Shown here: positions 8,256 to 15,574 of the stretch, in pieces
Position numbering within the stretch: position 1 is the stretch's first letter
Layout of the letters: each line of letters starts with the position of its first letter
Assembly (NCBI GenBank): GCA_934293005.1
Contig: CAKQYA010000020.1
Span: forward strand, 1-47,943
Direction: 5' to 3'
From: an uncultured Bacteroidaceae bacterium
GTDB lineage: Bacteria; Bacteroidota; Bacteroidia; Bacteroidales; Bacteroidaceae
DNA length: 47,943 nt
Notes under the pieces: generated by a model
Told to the model about the DNA's origin: nothing
The model's input: only the letters and a program-made list of their open reading frames with translations
The model's database searches: none
Translations under genes and position numbers: made by a program

Positions 8256-9533
8256 ATGAAAAAAAACATTGAGACTATCTGCGTGCATGGCGGATGGAAA
8301 CCTACAAAGGGGGAGCCACAGCAGCTCCCTATCTATCAGAGCACAACGTTCAAGTATGACACAAGTGAGCAGATGGCTCGTTTGTTCGATTTGAAGGATG
8401 AAGGCTATTTCTACACTCGTTTGGCAAATCCAACAAACGATATGGTGGCAAAGAAGATTGCAGCCCTTGAGGGTGGTGTGGGCGCTGTGCTCACATCGAG
8501 CGGCCAGGCAGCCAACTTCTATGCTGTGTTCAATATCTGTGAGGCAGGTGACCATTTCATCACAAGCAACACTATCTATGGCGGCACTTTCAACCTTTTC
8601 GGCGTGACAATGAAAAAGCTTGGCATAGAGTGCACTTTTGTTGACCCTGAATGGGATGACGAACGCATAGAGAAGGAATTCCGCCCTAACACAAAGTGCT
8701 TCTTCGGCGAGACAATAAGCAATCCTGGAGGCAACGTGTTTGACATAGAGCGTTTTGCCAAGATGGCTCATAAGCATGGTGTGCCGCTGATTGTAGACAA
8801 CACGTTTGCCACTCCTGTCAACTGCCGTCCGTTTGAATGGGGATGCGACATTGTCACTCATTCCACTACCAAATACATGGATGGACATGCTTGCCAAGTG
8901 GGCGGCTGCGTGGTTGACAGCGGCAACTTTGACTGGGCGGCTTATGGTGAAAAATTTGCAGGACTCACTACGCCTGATGAGAGTTATCATGGTTTGACAT
9001 ACACTAAGTCGTTTGGCAAGATGGCATATTGCACCAAGCTTGTCTCGCAGCTCATGCGCGACCTTGGCTCTATACCTGCTCCGATGAATTCTTTCCTTCT
9101 TAATCTCGGGCTGGAGACACTCAGCTTGCGTATGCGGCAGCATTGCTCTAATGCGCAGAAAGTGGCAGAGTGGCTGGAGAAGAATGAAAAGGTGAGCTGG
9201 GTCAATTATTGCGGATTGCCATCAAACAAGTATCATGCTCTTGCGCAGAAGTATATGCCAAATGGTTCATGCGGCGTGATTGCTTTTGGATTGAAGGGCA
9301 CAAGAGAAGATGCCATCAAGTTTATGGACAATCTCGATTTCATATCTATAGTGACACATGTGGCTGATGCCCGCACTTGTGTGCTGCATCCTGCGAGCCA
9401 CACACATCGTCAGATGTCTGATGAGCAGTTGCGTGAGGCTGGCGTGGCTCCCGATCTTGTCAGATTGTCTGTGGGCATAGAGAATGCAGAGGACATCATT
9501 GCAGACCTTGAGCAGGCAATGGCAAAGATGTGA
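8256..9533 (+). CDS. metY: O-acetylhomoserine sulfhydrylase (MetY-type PLP enzyme)
   Basis: A PLP enzyme of the Cys/Met metabolism family that most likely joins O-acetylhomoserine with sulfide or methanethiol to make homocysteine or methionine. The start at 8256 gives MKKNIETICVHGGW, the usual N-terminus; an ATG at 8196 would add 20 residues of non-family sequence. Visible signatures are YTRLANPT, the SSGQAAN phosphate-binding loop, DNTFATP, and the PLP lysine K206 in HSTTKYMDGH. The extra segment around YTKSFGKMAYCTKL and the 425-residue length favour MetY over the shorter cystathionine gamma-synthase/lyase or methionine gamma-lyase, but substrate choice is not certain. No methionine riboswitch could be recognised in the 190-base leader. 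Confidence 0.85.
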   Translation: MKKNIETICVHGGWKPTKGEPQQLPIYQSTTFKYDTSEQMARLFDLKDEGYFYTRLANPTNDMVAKKIAALEGGVGAVLTSSGQAANFYAVFNICEAGDHFITSNTIYGGTFNLFGVTMKKLGIECTFVDPEWDDERIEKEFRPNTKCFFGETISNPGGNVFDIERFAKMAHKHGVPLIVDNTFATPVNCRPFEWGCDIVTHSTTKYMDGHACQVGGCVVDSGNFDWAAYGEKFAGLTTPDESYHGLTYTKSFGKMAYCTKLVSQLMRDLGSIPAPMNSFLLNLGLETLSLRMRQHCSNAQKVAEWLEKNEKVSWVNYCGLPSNKYHALAQKYMPNGSCGVIAFGLKGTREDAIKFMDNLDFISIVTHVADARTCVLHPASHTHRQMSDEQLREAGVAPDLVRLSVGIENAEDIIADLEQAMAKM

Positions 9534-9603
9534 GCATAGTCAAAGACGGCGCAGATGTTTTGATGAAGGAATGTCGCGCGCCTCGGACGGACAGCATAAT
9601 AAG

Positions 9604-9644
9604 GCGGGTGCGCCAAAGGTCAATACAACCTTTGGCGCACCCGC
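9604..9644. terminator. Bidirectional terminator between metY and the 9729 gene
   Basis: GCGGGTGCGCCAAAGG (9604-9619) is exactly complementary to 9629-9644, with a 9-base loop. It is a 16-bp GC-rich stem between convergent genes, but the T-tract on either side is short, so termination may be partly Rho-assisted. Confidence 0.75.
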
Positions 9645-9728
9645 AGCTTTATTCCAAATAGGTCATTAGAAAAAGTTTCTTGTCATTTTCTAATGGCGGT
9701 CGTTGGAAAATAGGGTTTATTCAATTTG

Positions 9729-10100
9729 TCAGTCTTTGTTGGCGCTTTCCCATTCCTGCCATTGTTTCATTGCCTCTTTCCAGTCTGTTTGTTCTCCGTT
9801 CTCTACAGCCTCTTTCGTCCGTTCAGCCTCGTCGCGTTCCTTGTCTCTTGCTCGCTTCTCTTTCATGCTTGCTATAGTGGCATCATCGAGAATGCGTATG
9901 GCGCCGCGTCTTATGGCGGCTTGCAGTTCTTCTTCTCCGAAGGCTTTTCCTGGTTCGTTAAAGTCGGAGATGTTAAACTCATATTCCATGCGCAGCTGAT
10001 GGCGTATCATCTTCTGCCTTGACCTGTTGTTGCTGTTTTTTAGCCTTAGCAGTTTGCTTATTTCTTTTATTTCTTTTTCTGAGTATTTGTTTCTTCCCAT
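9729..10100 (-). CDS. Small conserved-looking hypothetical protein, charged and helical
   Basis: I do not recognise this 123-residue protein. It begins MGRNKYSEKEIKEISKLLRL and is rich in Lys, Arg and Glu. The first half contains a basic stretch (KNSNNRSRQKMIRHQLRMEY) and the second half is a long predicted amphipathic helix ending in Trp-rich DWKEAMKQWQEW. It has no signal peptide, membrane segment or cysteine. Support for a real gene is its protein-like composition, the convergent terminator at 9604-9644, and a good promoter (10130-10161) about 30 bases upstream of the ATG. The basic N-terminal half could bind nucleic acid, but that is only a guess from charge. Confidence 0.65.
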   Translation of the reverse strand: MGRNKYSEKEIKEISKLLRLKNSNNRSRQKMIRHQLRMEYEFNISDFNEPGKAFGEEELQAAIRRGAIRILDDATIASMKEKRARDKERDEAERTKEAVENGEQTDWKEAMKQWQEWESANKD

Positions 10101-10129
10101 GTGGCTTTGAAATTAACAATATATGATGG

Positions 10130-10161
10130 CAAAGGTACGAATAATAAGTGTATTACGCAAG
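10130..10161 (-). promoter_or_regulatory. Promoter of the 9729-10100 gene
   Basis: On the minus strand CTTG (10158-10161), exactly 20 bases, then TACCTTTG (10130-10137). Both elements match the xyn10 promoter at 22102-22133 base for base. Confidence 0.6.
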
Positions 10162-10170
10162 TGGATGATA

Positions 10171-10220
10171 AAAGAAGCATCCGCCAAGCATGTCTCAACA
10201 TGCCAGGCGGATGCTTCTTT
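10171..10220 (-). terminator. trpB terminator
   Basis: AAAGAAGCATCCGCC (10171-10185) is exactly complementary to 10206-10220, and the loop contains a second nested stem (GCATG/CATGC). On the minus strand it is followed by TTTTAT. It ends the trpB transcript just before the next gene's promoter. Confidence 0.85.
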
Positions 10221-10260
10221 GTTTATATTTTATGTGCTGCTAAGCTTGTGAGCCATGTCA

Positions 10261-11628
10261 TCACACGTATTTTTCAATTTTCTCGATATTGTGTTTCACA
10301 TCCTCGTCGGTGAACTCATAGTTTTGCAGAGAGCCTGAGAGATACTGGTCGTAGGCTGTCATGTCGATGAGACCATGGCCAGAGAGGTTGAAGAGGATGA
10401 CCTTCTCCTCACCAGATTCTTTGCACTTGTTGGCCTCGTTGATAGCTGCGGCGATGGCATGGCAACTTTCAGGTGCAGGTATGATGCCTTCTGCCTGTGA
10501 GAATAGCAGTCCTGCTTTGAAGGTATCGAGCTGCTTGATGTCGGTAGCTTCCATGAGCCCGTCTTTAAGTAATTGGCTGACGATGACGCCTGCTCCATGA
10601 TAGCGGAGACCGCCAGCGTGGATGTTGGCTGGCATGAAATTGTGTCCGAGAGTGTACATAGGGAGAAGTGGGGTGTAGCCAGCCACATCGCCAAAGTCGT
10701 ACTGGAACACTCCGTGTGTCAGTTTTGGACAGCTTGCAGGCTCAGCTGCGATGAATCGTGTTTTCTTGCCCTCGAGAATGTTGTGGCGCATGAAAGGGAA
10801 CGATATGCCGCCAAAGTTGGAGCCTCCGCCAAAGCAGCCAATGACGATGTCTGGATATTCACCAGCCTTTTCCATCTGCTTTTCTGCTTCAAGGCCGATG
10901 ATGGTCTGATGGAGTGTGACATGGCTAAGCACCGAACCGAGTGTGTATTTGCAGTTAGGGGTGTGCATGGCCAGTTCGATTGCTTCGGAGATGGCTGTGC
11001 CAAGAGAGCCTTGGTTGTTTGGGTCCTTGGTGAGGATGTCTTTGCCTGCACGTGTCGACATGGATGGAGAGGCTGTCACCTGTGCTCCGTATGTCTGCAT
11101 GATGCTGCGGCGGTAAGGCTTCTGGTTGTAAGATATCTTGACCTGATATACGGCCGCTTCCAGTCCGAAGGCTTTTGCTGCATAGCTGAGCGCGCATCCC
11201 CATTGTCCGGCTCCTGTCTCAGTGGTGACGTTTGTCACTCCTTGCTTCTTGCAATAGTAAGCCTGGGCAAGGGCTGAGTTGAGTTTGTGTGAGCCAACAG
11301 GGCTCACGCTCTCATTCTTGAAATATATGTGTGCTGGTGTGCCGAGAGCCTCTTCGAGTCCGTAAGCGCGGACAAGAGGTGTGGAGCGATAGTATTTGTA
11401 CATGTCTCTCACCTCTTCTGGTATGTCGATCCATGCGTGAGTCTGGTCAAGCTCTTGGCGTGACAGTTCTTCTGCAAATATAGGGAAGAGGTCTTCTGGC
11501 TTGAGAGGCTGTTTTGTGACAGGGTTGAGGGGTGGCATAGGCTTGTTGACCATGTCAGCCTGTATGTTATACCATTGTGTAGGTATTTCGTCTTCGGTTA
11601 GGAAGAAACGTTTTTGTTTTGTGCTCAT
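10261..11628 (-). CDS. trpB: Tryptophan synthase beta chain, TrpB2 type
   Basis: A PLP-dependent beta subunit that joins indole and serine to make tryptophan. At 455 residues with an extended N-terminus (FFLTEDEIPTQWYNIQADM) it belongs to the TrpB2 group, which usually stands apart from trpA and often works as an indole-salvaging enzyme. The PLP lysine is K115 in GSHKLNSA; ETGAGQWG (137-144) is the active-site loop, and GCFGGGSNFGG is the phosphate-binding loop. No trpA or other trp genes are nearby, consistent with a stand-alone TrpB2. It has a full promoter (11704-11735), a leader of about 70 bases and a strong terminator, so it is probably monocistronic. Confidence 0.92.
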   Translation of the reverse strand: MSTKQKRFFLTEDEIPTQWYNIQADMVNKPMPPLNPVTKQPLKPEDLFPIFAEELSRQELDQTHAWIDIPEEVRDMYKYYRSTPLVRAYGLEEALGTPAHIYFKNESVSPVGSHKLNSALAQAYYCKKQGVTNVTTETGAGQWGCALSYAAKAFGLEAAVYQVKISYNQKPYRRSIMQTYGAQVTASPSMSTRAGKDILTKDPNNQGSLGTAISEAIELAMHTPNCKYTLGSVLSHVTLHQTIIGLEAEKQMEKAGEYPDIVIGCFGGGSNFGGISFPFMRHNILEGKKTRFIAAEPASCPKLTHGVFQYDFGDVAGYTPLLPMYTLGHNFMPANIHAGGLRYHGAGVIVSQLLKDGLMEATDIKQLDTFKAGLLFSQAEGIIPAPESCHAIAAAINEANKCKESGEEKVILFNLSGHGLIDMTAYDQYLSGSLQNYEFTDEDVKHNIEKIEKYV

Positions 11629-11703
11629 TGTTTTTATGATGTTTAATTGTTATTTTCAGCGTTTATGCGTATTGATATTAGCATTTAGAAAACTAATTGA
11701 ATA

Positions 11704-11735
11704 CAAAATTACAATATTATATAAGAATAAACAAA
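11704..11735 (-). promoter_or_regulatory. trpB promoter (Bacteroidetes type)
   Basis: On the minus strand TTTG (11732-11735), exactly 20 bases, then TAATTTTG (11704-11711): an exact consensus match with about 70 bases of leader before the trpB ATG. Confidence 0.75.
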
Positions 11736-11773
11736 TAATAAGAACAAAATGTAACCATATACTAAAAAAACCG

Positions 11774-11781
11774 TATCTTTG
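11774..11781 (+). promoter_or_regulatory. -7 element upstream of the DUF486 gene
   Basis: TATCTTTG matches TAnnTTTG and lies 20 bases before the ATG at 11802, giving a very short leader. No exact -33 TTTG is present at the expected distance. Confidence 0.5.
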
Positions 11782-11801
11782 TAATTAAAAACAACAGTAC
11801 A

Positions 11802-12170
11802 ATGAACGGATTATATACTATTTTGCTGCTTATTGGCAGCAATATTTTCATGACATTAGCTTGGTATGGACATCTTAAATTGCAGCAGATGAACGTCAGC
11901 AACAGTTGGCCTCTCATTGCGGTAATTGGTTTTTCATGGGCTATAGCATTTTTTGAATACATGTTGCAAGTGCCAGCCAACAAGATGGGGTTTGTTGGAA
12001 ATGGCGGGCCTTACACGTTGATGCAGTTGAAGGTCATCCAAGAAGTCATCTCGTTGACGGTTTTCACCGTTATAGCAGGAATGATGTTTCAGGGAGAGCA
12101 GTTGCACTGGAATCATGCAGCGGCATTTCTCTGTCTTGTGGCAGCTGTGTATTTTGTTTTCATGAAATGA
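11802..12170 (+). CDS. DUF486 family small membrane protein
   Basis: A 122-residue integral-membrane protein with four hydrophobic helices, matching the DUF486 family, whose size and topology recall small drug/metabolite transporters. Characteristic parts are the SNIFMTLAWYGHLK first helix, SWAIAFFEYMLQVPANKMG in the middle, and the YTLMQLKVIQEVISL segment. The transport role is inferred from family resemblance; the substrate is unknown. The following carbonic anhydrase gene starts 70 bases later on the same strand, with only a weak hairpin (12173-12180 with 12195-12202) between them, so read-through is possible. Confidence 0.85.
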   Translation: MNGLYTILLLIGSNIFMTLAWYGHLKLQQMNVSNSWPLIAVIGFSWAIAFFEYMLQVPANKMGFVGNGGPYTLMQLKVIQEVISLTVFTVIAGMMFQGEQLHWNHAAAFLCLVAAVYFVFMK

Positions 12171-12240
12171 GATTTATTGCTCAAGAAAGCATTCGCAATA
12201 AAGATTATTACTTTTACACATTATATTATATAAAGAGATA

Positions 12241-12771
12241 ATGGCTTTGATAAAGACCGTGTGCGGACTCACTCCCAAGTGGGGCGAGGGCTGCTATTTC
12301 AGTGAGAATGCAACTATTGTTGGAGATGTGCAGATGGGCGACCAATGCACAGTGTGGTTCAATGCTGTGGTGCGTGGAGATGTCAACTACATCAAGATAG
12401 GCAACCGCGTGAACATACAAGACGGCTCATGCCTTCACACGCTGTATAAGAAAGCTGCCATAGAGATAGGAGATGATGTGACCATAGGGCATAATGTGAC
12501 TCTTCATGGATGCTCTGTGAAGTCGGGCGCTCTCATAGGCATGGGAGCCACTGTGCTCGACAATGCCGTGATAGGTGAAGGAGCAATCATTGCTGCAGGA
12601 GCTTTGGTGCTGAAGAACACTCAGGTTGGAGATGGCGAACTATGGGGTGGCGTGCCTGCCAAGTTCATAAAGAAAGTGGACCCGGAACAGGCCAAAGAAC
12701 TCAATGTGGGCATAGCCCAGCATTATATCATGTATGCTGATTGGTATAAGGACGACACGCCTCAGCCATAG
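12241..12771 (+). CDS. Gamma-class carbonic anhydrase family protein (left-handed beta-helix)
   Basis: A 176-residue hexapeptide-repeat protein of the gamma carbonic anhydrase/YrdA/PaaY group, expected to form a trimer with a metal at each subunit interface. The three metal histidines are visible as H66 (CLHTL), H84 and H89 (GHNVTLHG), so it should bind zinc or iron. Repeats such as ATIVGDV, CTVWFNAVVRGD and TIGHNVTLHGC mark the coils of the beta-helix. Family members act on CO2/bicarbonate, although many YrdA-like proteins have no proven activity. A run of similar CATTCATCTAA/CATTATC segments lies between its stop and the following GH115 gene. Confidence 0.9.
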   Translation: MALIKTVCGLTPKWGEGCYFSENATIVGDVQMGDQCTVWFNAVVRGDVNYIKIGNRVNIQDGSCLHTLYKKAAIEIGDDVTIGHNVTLHGCSVKSGALIGMGATVLDNAVIGEGAIIAAGALVLKNTQVGDGELWGGVPAKFIKKVDPEQAKELNVGIAQHYIMYADWYKDDTPQP

Positions 12772-12868
12772 TGTTCTCCTAAACAGTCATTCACAATCAT
12801 TCCGAAAACAGTTCTTCTAATATTATTATTCATCTAAACATTATCATTCATCTAATCATTATCTTAGT

Positions 12869-15313
12869 ATGAAAGCGTTTGTTTTATCAGCTATCCTCCT
12901 TGGTTCAGCGATGCAGTCAAAGGCCGTGAACCTTGCTGAGTGCACTATCGTGTCGTCAAGCGCAGACGCGCCTCTTGTGACAAAAATGTCGAAGGTGATG
13001 AGAGACGACATAGAGAGGGTTACAGGTGAGAGCCCACATCTGTCGGGGTCACTTCAAACTGCAGGCAAAGACCAGCGTGACGTGATTGTGCTTGCCACTG
13101 TCGATGGACTCAAAAAACTCGGGTTGGATGGCTTTGTGGATGTGTCGGCCATAAACGGCGGATGGGAACAATTCATTATTGCCACACGTGGCAAGCGCAT
13201 GTTCATCGTGGGCAGCGATGCAAGAGGATTGGCATATGGAGTGTTTCACGTCAGCGAGAAGATTGGCGTTAGCCCATGGTACTGGTGGGCAGATGTGCCT
13301 GTGGAGACGAAAGCAAAGATTGATTATAAAGAAAATTATGTGTCGAAGACTCCTTCTGTCAAGTATCGAGGCTTCTTCATCAATGATGAGGACTGGGGAC
13401 TCAAGACATGGTCATCGCTCAACTTTGAGAAGACGCTTGGCGACATAGGCCCTGACACGTATGACAAGGTGTGCGAGCTTGTCCTTAGGCTAAGAGGCAA
13501 TATGTTGGCTCCAGCCATGCACAGCTGCACAGGCGCATTCTATTCCCATCCTGAGAGTCAAAAGAGAGCTGCAGAGTGGGGAGTGATGATAACCACCAGC
13601 CATTGCGAGCCCCTGTTGTTCAATAATGCGGCGAAGTCGGAATGGGACAAGGCGCGTGACGGTGAATGGAATTACCTTACCAACAAAGAGACTATATATA
13701 AAAAACTTGACGACCGCCTCAAGGAGACATCACGATATGACAATATCTACACGATGGGCATGCGTGGTCTGCATGATGAGGCCATGAAGGGTTCTTCAGA
13801 TCCCAAGGTGCGTGCTCGCACATTGGAGAAAGTGTTTGCTGACCAGCGACAGATTCTTCATAACCGCAAAGGCAAGGATGCTGAGTCCATACCTCAGATA
13901 TTTGTGCCATACAAGGAGACGCTCGACATTTATGATGCAGGTTTGAAAGTGCCTGAAGACATCACCCTTGTGTGGCCTGATGACAATTATGGATACATGA
14001 AGCGTGTGAGCAATGACGATGAGAGAAAGCGCAGCGGTGCATCTGGCGTGTACTACCATCTGAGTTATCTTGGCACTCCGCATGACAATCTGTGGATTTC
14101 GAGCACATCTCCAATGCTCATGTATGAGGAACTGAAAAAGGCTTTCGATGCAGGAGCCGATCGCTATTGGCTCTTGAATGTTGGTGACATAAAACCTATG
14201 GAGATGGAAATGCAGCAGTTCTTCGACATGGCATGGGACATGGATTCGTTTTCTTATGATAATGCCAACAGGAGTCAGGCCGCATGGCTGGCTTCTATCT
14301 TTGGCAAGAAGTATCAGAAAGACTTTCAAGGCATGCTCGACACTTATTACCGTCTGGCATGGGAGAGACGCCCTGAATTTATGGGATATGAGATGGAGTG
14401 GGACAGTGATGAGAACAACCGCTTGCACGACTCGCATCTGTCGTTTGCAGACGGCACGGCCCAAGTGCGTCTTGATGATTACAAGAGCATCTCTGACAAG
14501 GTTGACATGGTGATGAATGACCTGCCTTCTGAATATCGTGCGGCGTTTTTCGAGATTGTTGGATATGCCGTGCAGTCGGCATATCAGATGAACCGAAAAT
14601 TCTTGATGGCACAGCGCAACCATGAGACAGGTAATGCTGAAGCTGCAGAAGAGTCGAGAGCCGCCAACGACAGCCTCAATGCTCTTCTCGTCAGGTACAA
14701 CACCCAACTTGATGGCAAGTGGAACCATATGATGTCATGCATACCTCCAGGTTTTTGCGCAAAGTATCAGATGATGCCTGAACTTGTGACAGAGCCAACA
14801 GATGCTTATGTGCTGCCTGAGGCCCAGAGGGTGGTGACACTCAAGCATAAGATAAATCTGAGCAGGGTGAAAACCAAGCGGCCGTTCCGTCTTTTGGATG
14901 GCATCGGGCTTGATTGGGTTGGATTGCAGATGGGAGAGCCGCATCAGAACGTACAGGATGCGTCGAGTGTTTCCTCTGAACGCATAGACATCCCACTGGG
15001 TGTTGCCCATAAGGTGAATGACGGTGTTGCAGCCGACAGCGTCACTCTTTGTATTTCCACTGTTCCATTCTGGCCAGTCACTCTCGACAGAAGCAACCGT
15101 ATAGGCGTGAGTGTTGATGGTGGCAAGCCTGTGGTGTGTGAGAACAAGTTTGAGGAGTGGTCTATGCCATGGAAGATACAGGTGCTTGGCAACCGTAAGG
15201 ATTATCTTATCACTCTTCCTGTCGATGCGGCAAAGAAAGCCCATGTGCTCTCGCTCATCATTGGCGACCCCGGACAGATAGTCCAACGCATAAGCTATGA
15301 ATGGAAACATTGA
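12869..15313 (+). CDS. GH115 family xylan alpha-glucuronidase
   Basis: GH115 enzymes remove glucuronic acid or 4-O-methylglucuronic acid from internal xylose units of glucuronoxylan. The 814-residue translation has a signal peptide (MKAFVLSAILLGSAM, cleavage near SKA), the N-terminal GH20-like alpha/beta domain (about 25-150, ending SPWYWWADVP), and the catalytic barrel (about 160-470). The barrel carries KYRGFFINDEDWGL, LRLRGNMLAPAMH, GVMITTSHCEPLL and LVWPDDNYGYMKR. A helical domain follows and the C-terminal 100 residues are beta-rich. It is the first gene of the same-strand xylan block; no TAnnTTTG promoter is obvious in the 97-base gap before it. GH115 sits next to GH10 and GH43 genes, consistent with glucuronoarabinoxylan as target. 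Confidence 0.9.
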   Translation: MKAFVLSAILLGSAMQSKAVNLAECTIVSSSADAPLVTKMSKVMRDDIERVTGESPHLSGSLQTAGKDQRDVIVLATVDGLKKLGLDGFVDVSAINGGWEQFIIATRGKRMFIVGSDARGLAYGVFHVSEKIGVSPWYWWADVPVETKAKIDYKENYVSKTPSVKYRGFFINDEDWGLKTWSSLNFEKTLGDIGPDTYDKVCELVLRLRGNMLAPAMHSCTGAFYSHPESQKRAAEWGVMITTSHCEPLLFNNAAKSEWDKARDGEWNYLTNKETIYKKLDDRLKETSRYDNIYTMGMRGLHDEAMKGSSDPKVRARTLEKVFADQRQILHNRKGKDAESIPQIFVPYKETLDIYDAGLKVPEDITLVWPDDNYGYMKRVSNDDERKRSGASGVYYHLSYLGTPHDNLWISSTSPMLMYEELKKAFDAGADRYWLLNVGDIKPMEMEMQQFFDMAWDMDSFSYDNANRSQAAWLASIFGKKYQKDFQGMLDTYYRLAWERRPEFMGYEMEWDSDENNRLHDSHLSFADGTAQVRLDDYKSISDKVDMVMNDLPSEYRAAFFEIVGYAVQSAYQMNRKFLMAQRNHETGNAEAAEESRAANDSLNALLVRYNTQLDGKWNHMMSCIPPGFCAKYQMMPELVTEPTDAYVLPEAQRVVTLKHKINLSRVKTKRPFRLLDGIGLDWVGLQMGEPHQNVQDASSVSSERIDIPLGVAHKVNDGVAADSVTLCISTVPFWPVTLDRSNRIGVSVDGGKPVVCENKFEEWSMPWKIQVLGNRKDYLITLPVDAAKKAHVLSLIIGDPGQIVQRISYEWKH

Positions 15314-15415
15314 TATGGACCATCATGTCATCGCCACATGACTGTTTGTCAAAACAGCATGAATAGCAGAGTATAACAGCACAGGGATATTTGATAGTGA
15401 TGACAATTTTGCTAT

Positions 15416-15460
15416 AAAGGATAATTTAGTGTCAACAGGACATGAAATTATCCTTTTTCT
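15416..15460 (+). terminator. Terminator after the GH115 gene
   Basis: AAAGGATAATTT (15416-15427) is exactly complementary to AAATTATCCTTT (15445-15456), and the right arm runs directly into a T-rich tract. It lies about 100 bases after the stop. Confidence 0.75.
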
Positions 15461-15536
15461 GTTTTTTTATCGCACGCATGTATCAAATTCTAAAAAATGA
15501 GATACATAATGAAAAGAGATGGATGCGCTAAACCAT

Positions 15537-15544
15537 TAACTTTG
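15537..15544 (+). promoter_or_regulatory. -7 element of the GH95 gene
   Basis: TAACTTTG, an exact TAnnTTTG match, lies 31 bases before the ATG at 15575. A transcript starting here would exclude the in-frame ATG at 15497, which supports the 15575 start. No exact -33 TTTG is seen. Confidence 0.55.
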
Positions 15545-15574
15545 CACAACAAACCTAAAACAAGTACATTTAAA

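Noticed and set aside
8214..9143. 309-codon minus-strand frame opposite metY
   Set aside because: Shadow of the PLP enzyme reading frame, with no recognisable features.
12173..12202. Terminator between the DUF486 and carbonic anhydrase genes
   Set aside because: The stem is only eight A/T-rich base pairs with no following T-run, so it is too weak to claim.
13796..14728. 310-codon minus-strand frame opposite the GH115 gene
   Set aside because: Antisense to a clear GH115 catalytic domain; composition is unlike real proteins nearby and no promoter fits.
15497..15574. 26-residue N-terminal extension of the GH95 protein
   Set aside because: It lies upstream of or across the -7 element at 15537-15544, and the signal peptide begins at 15575.
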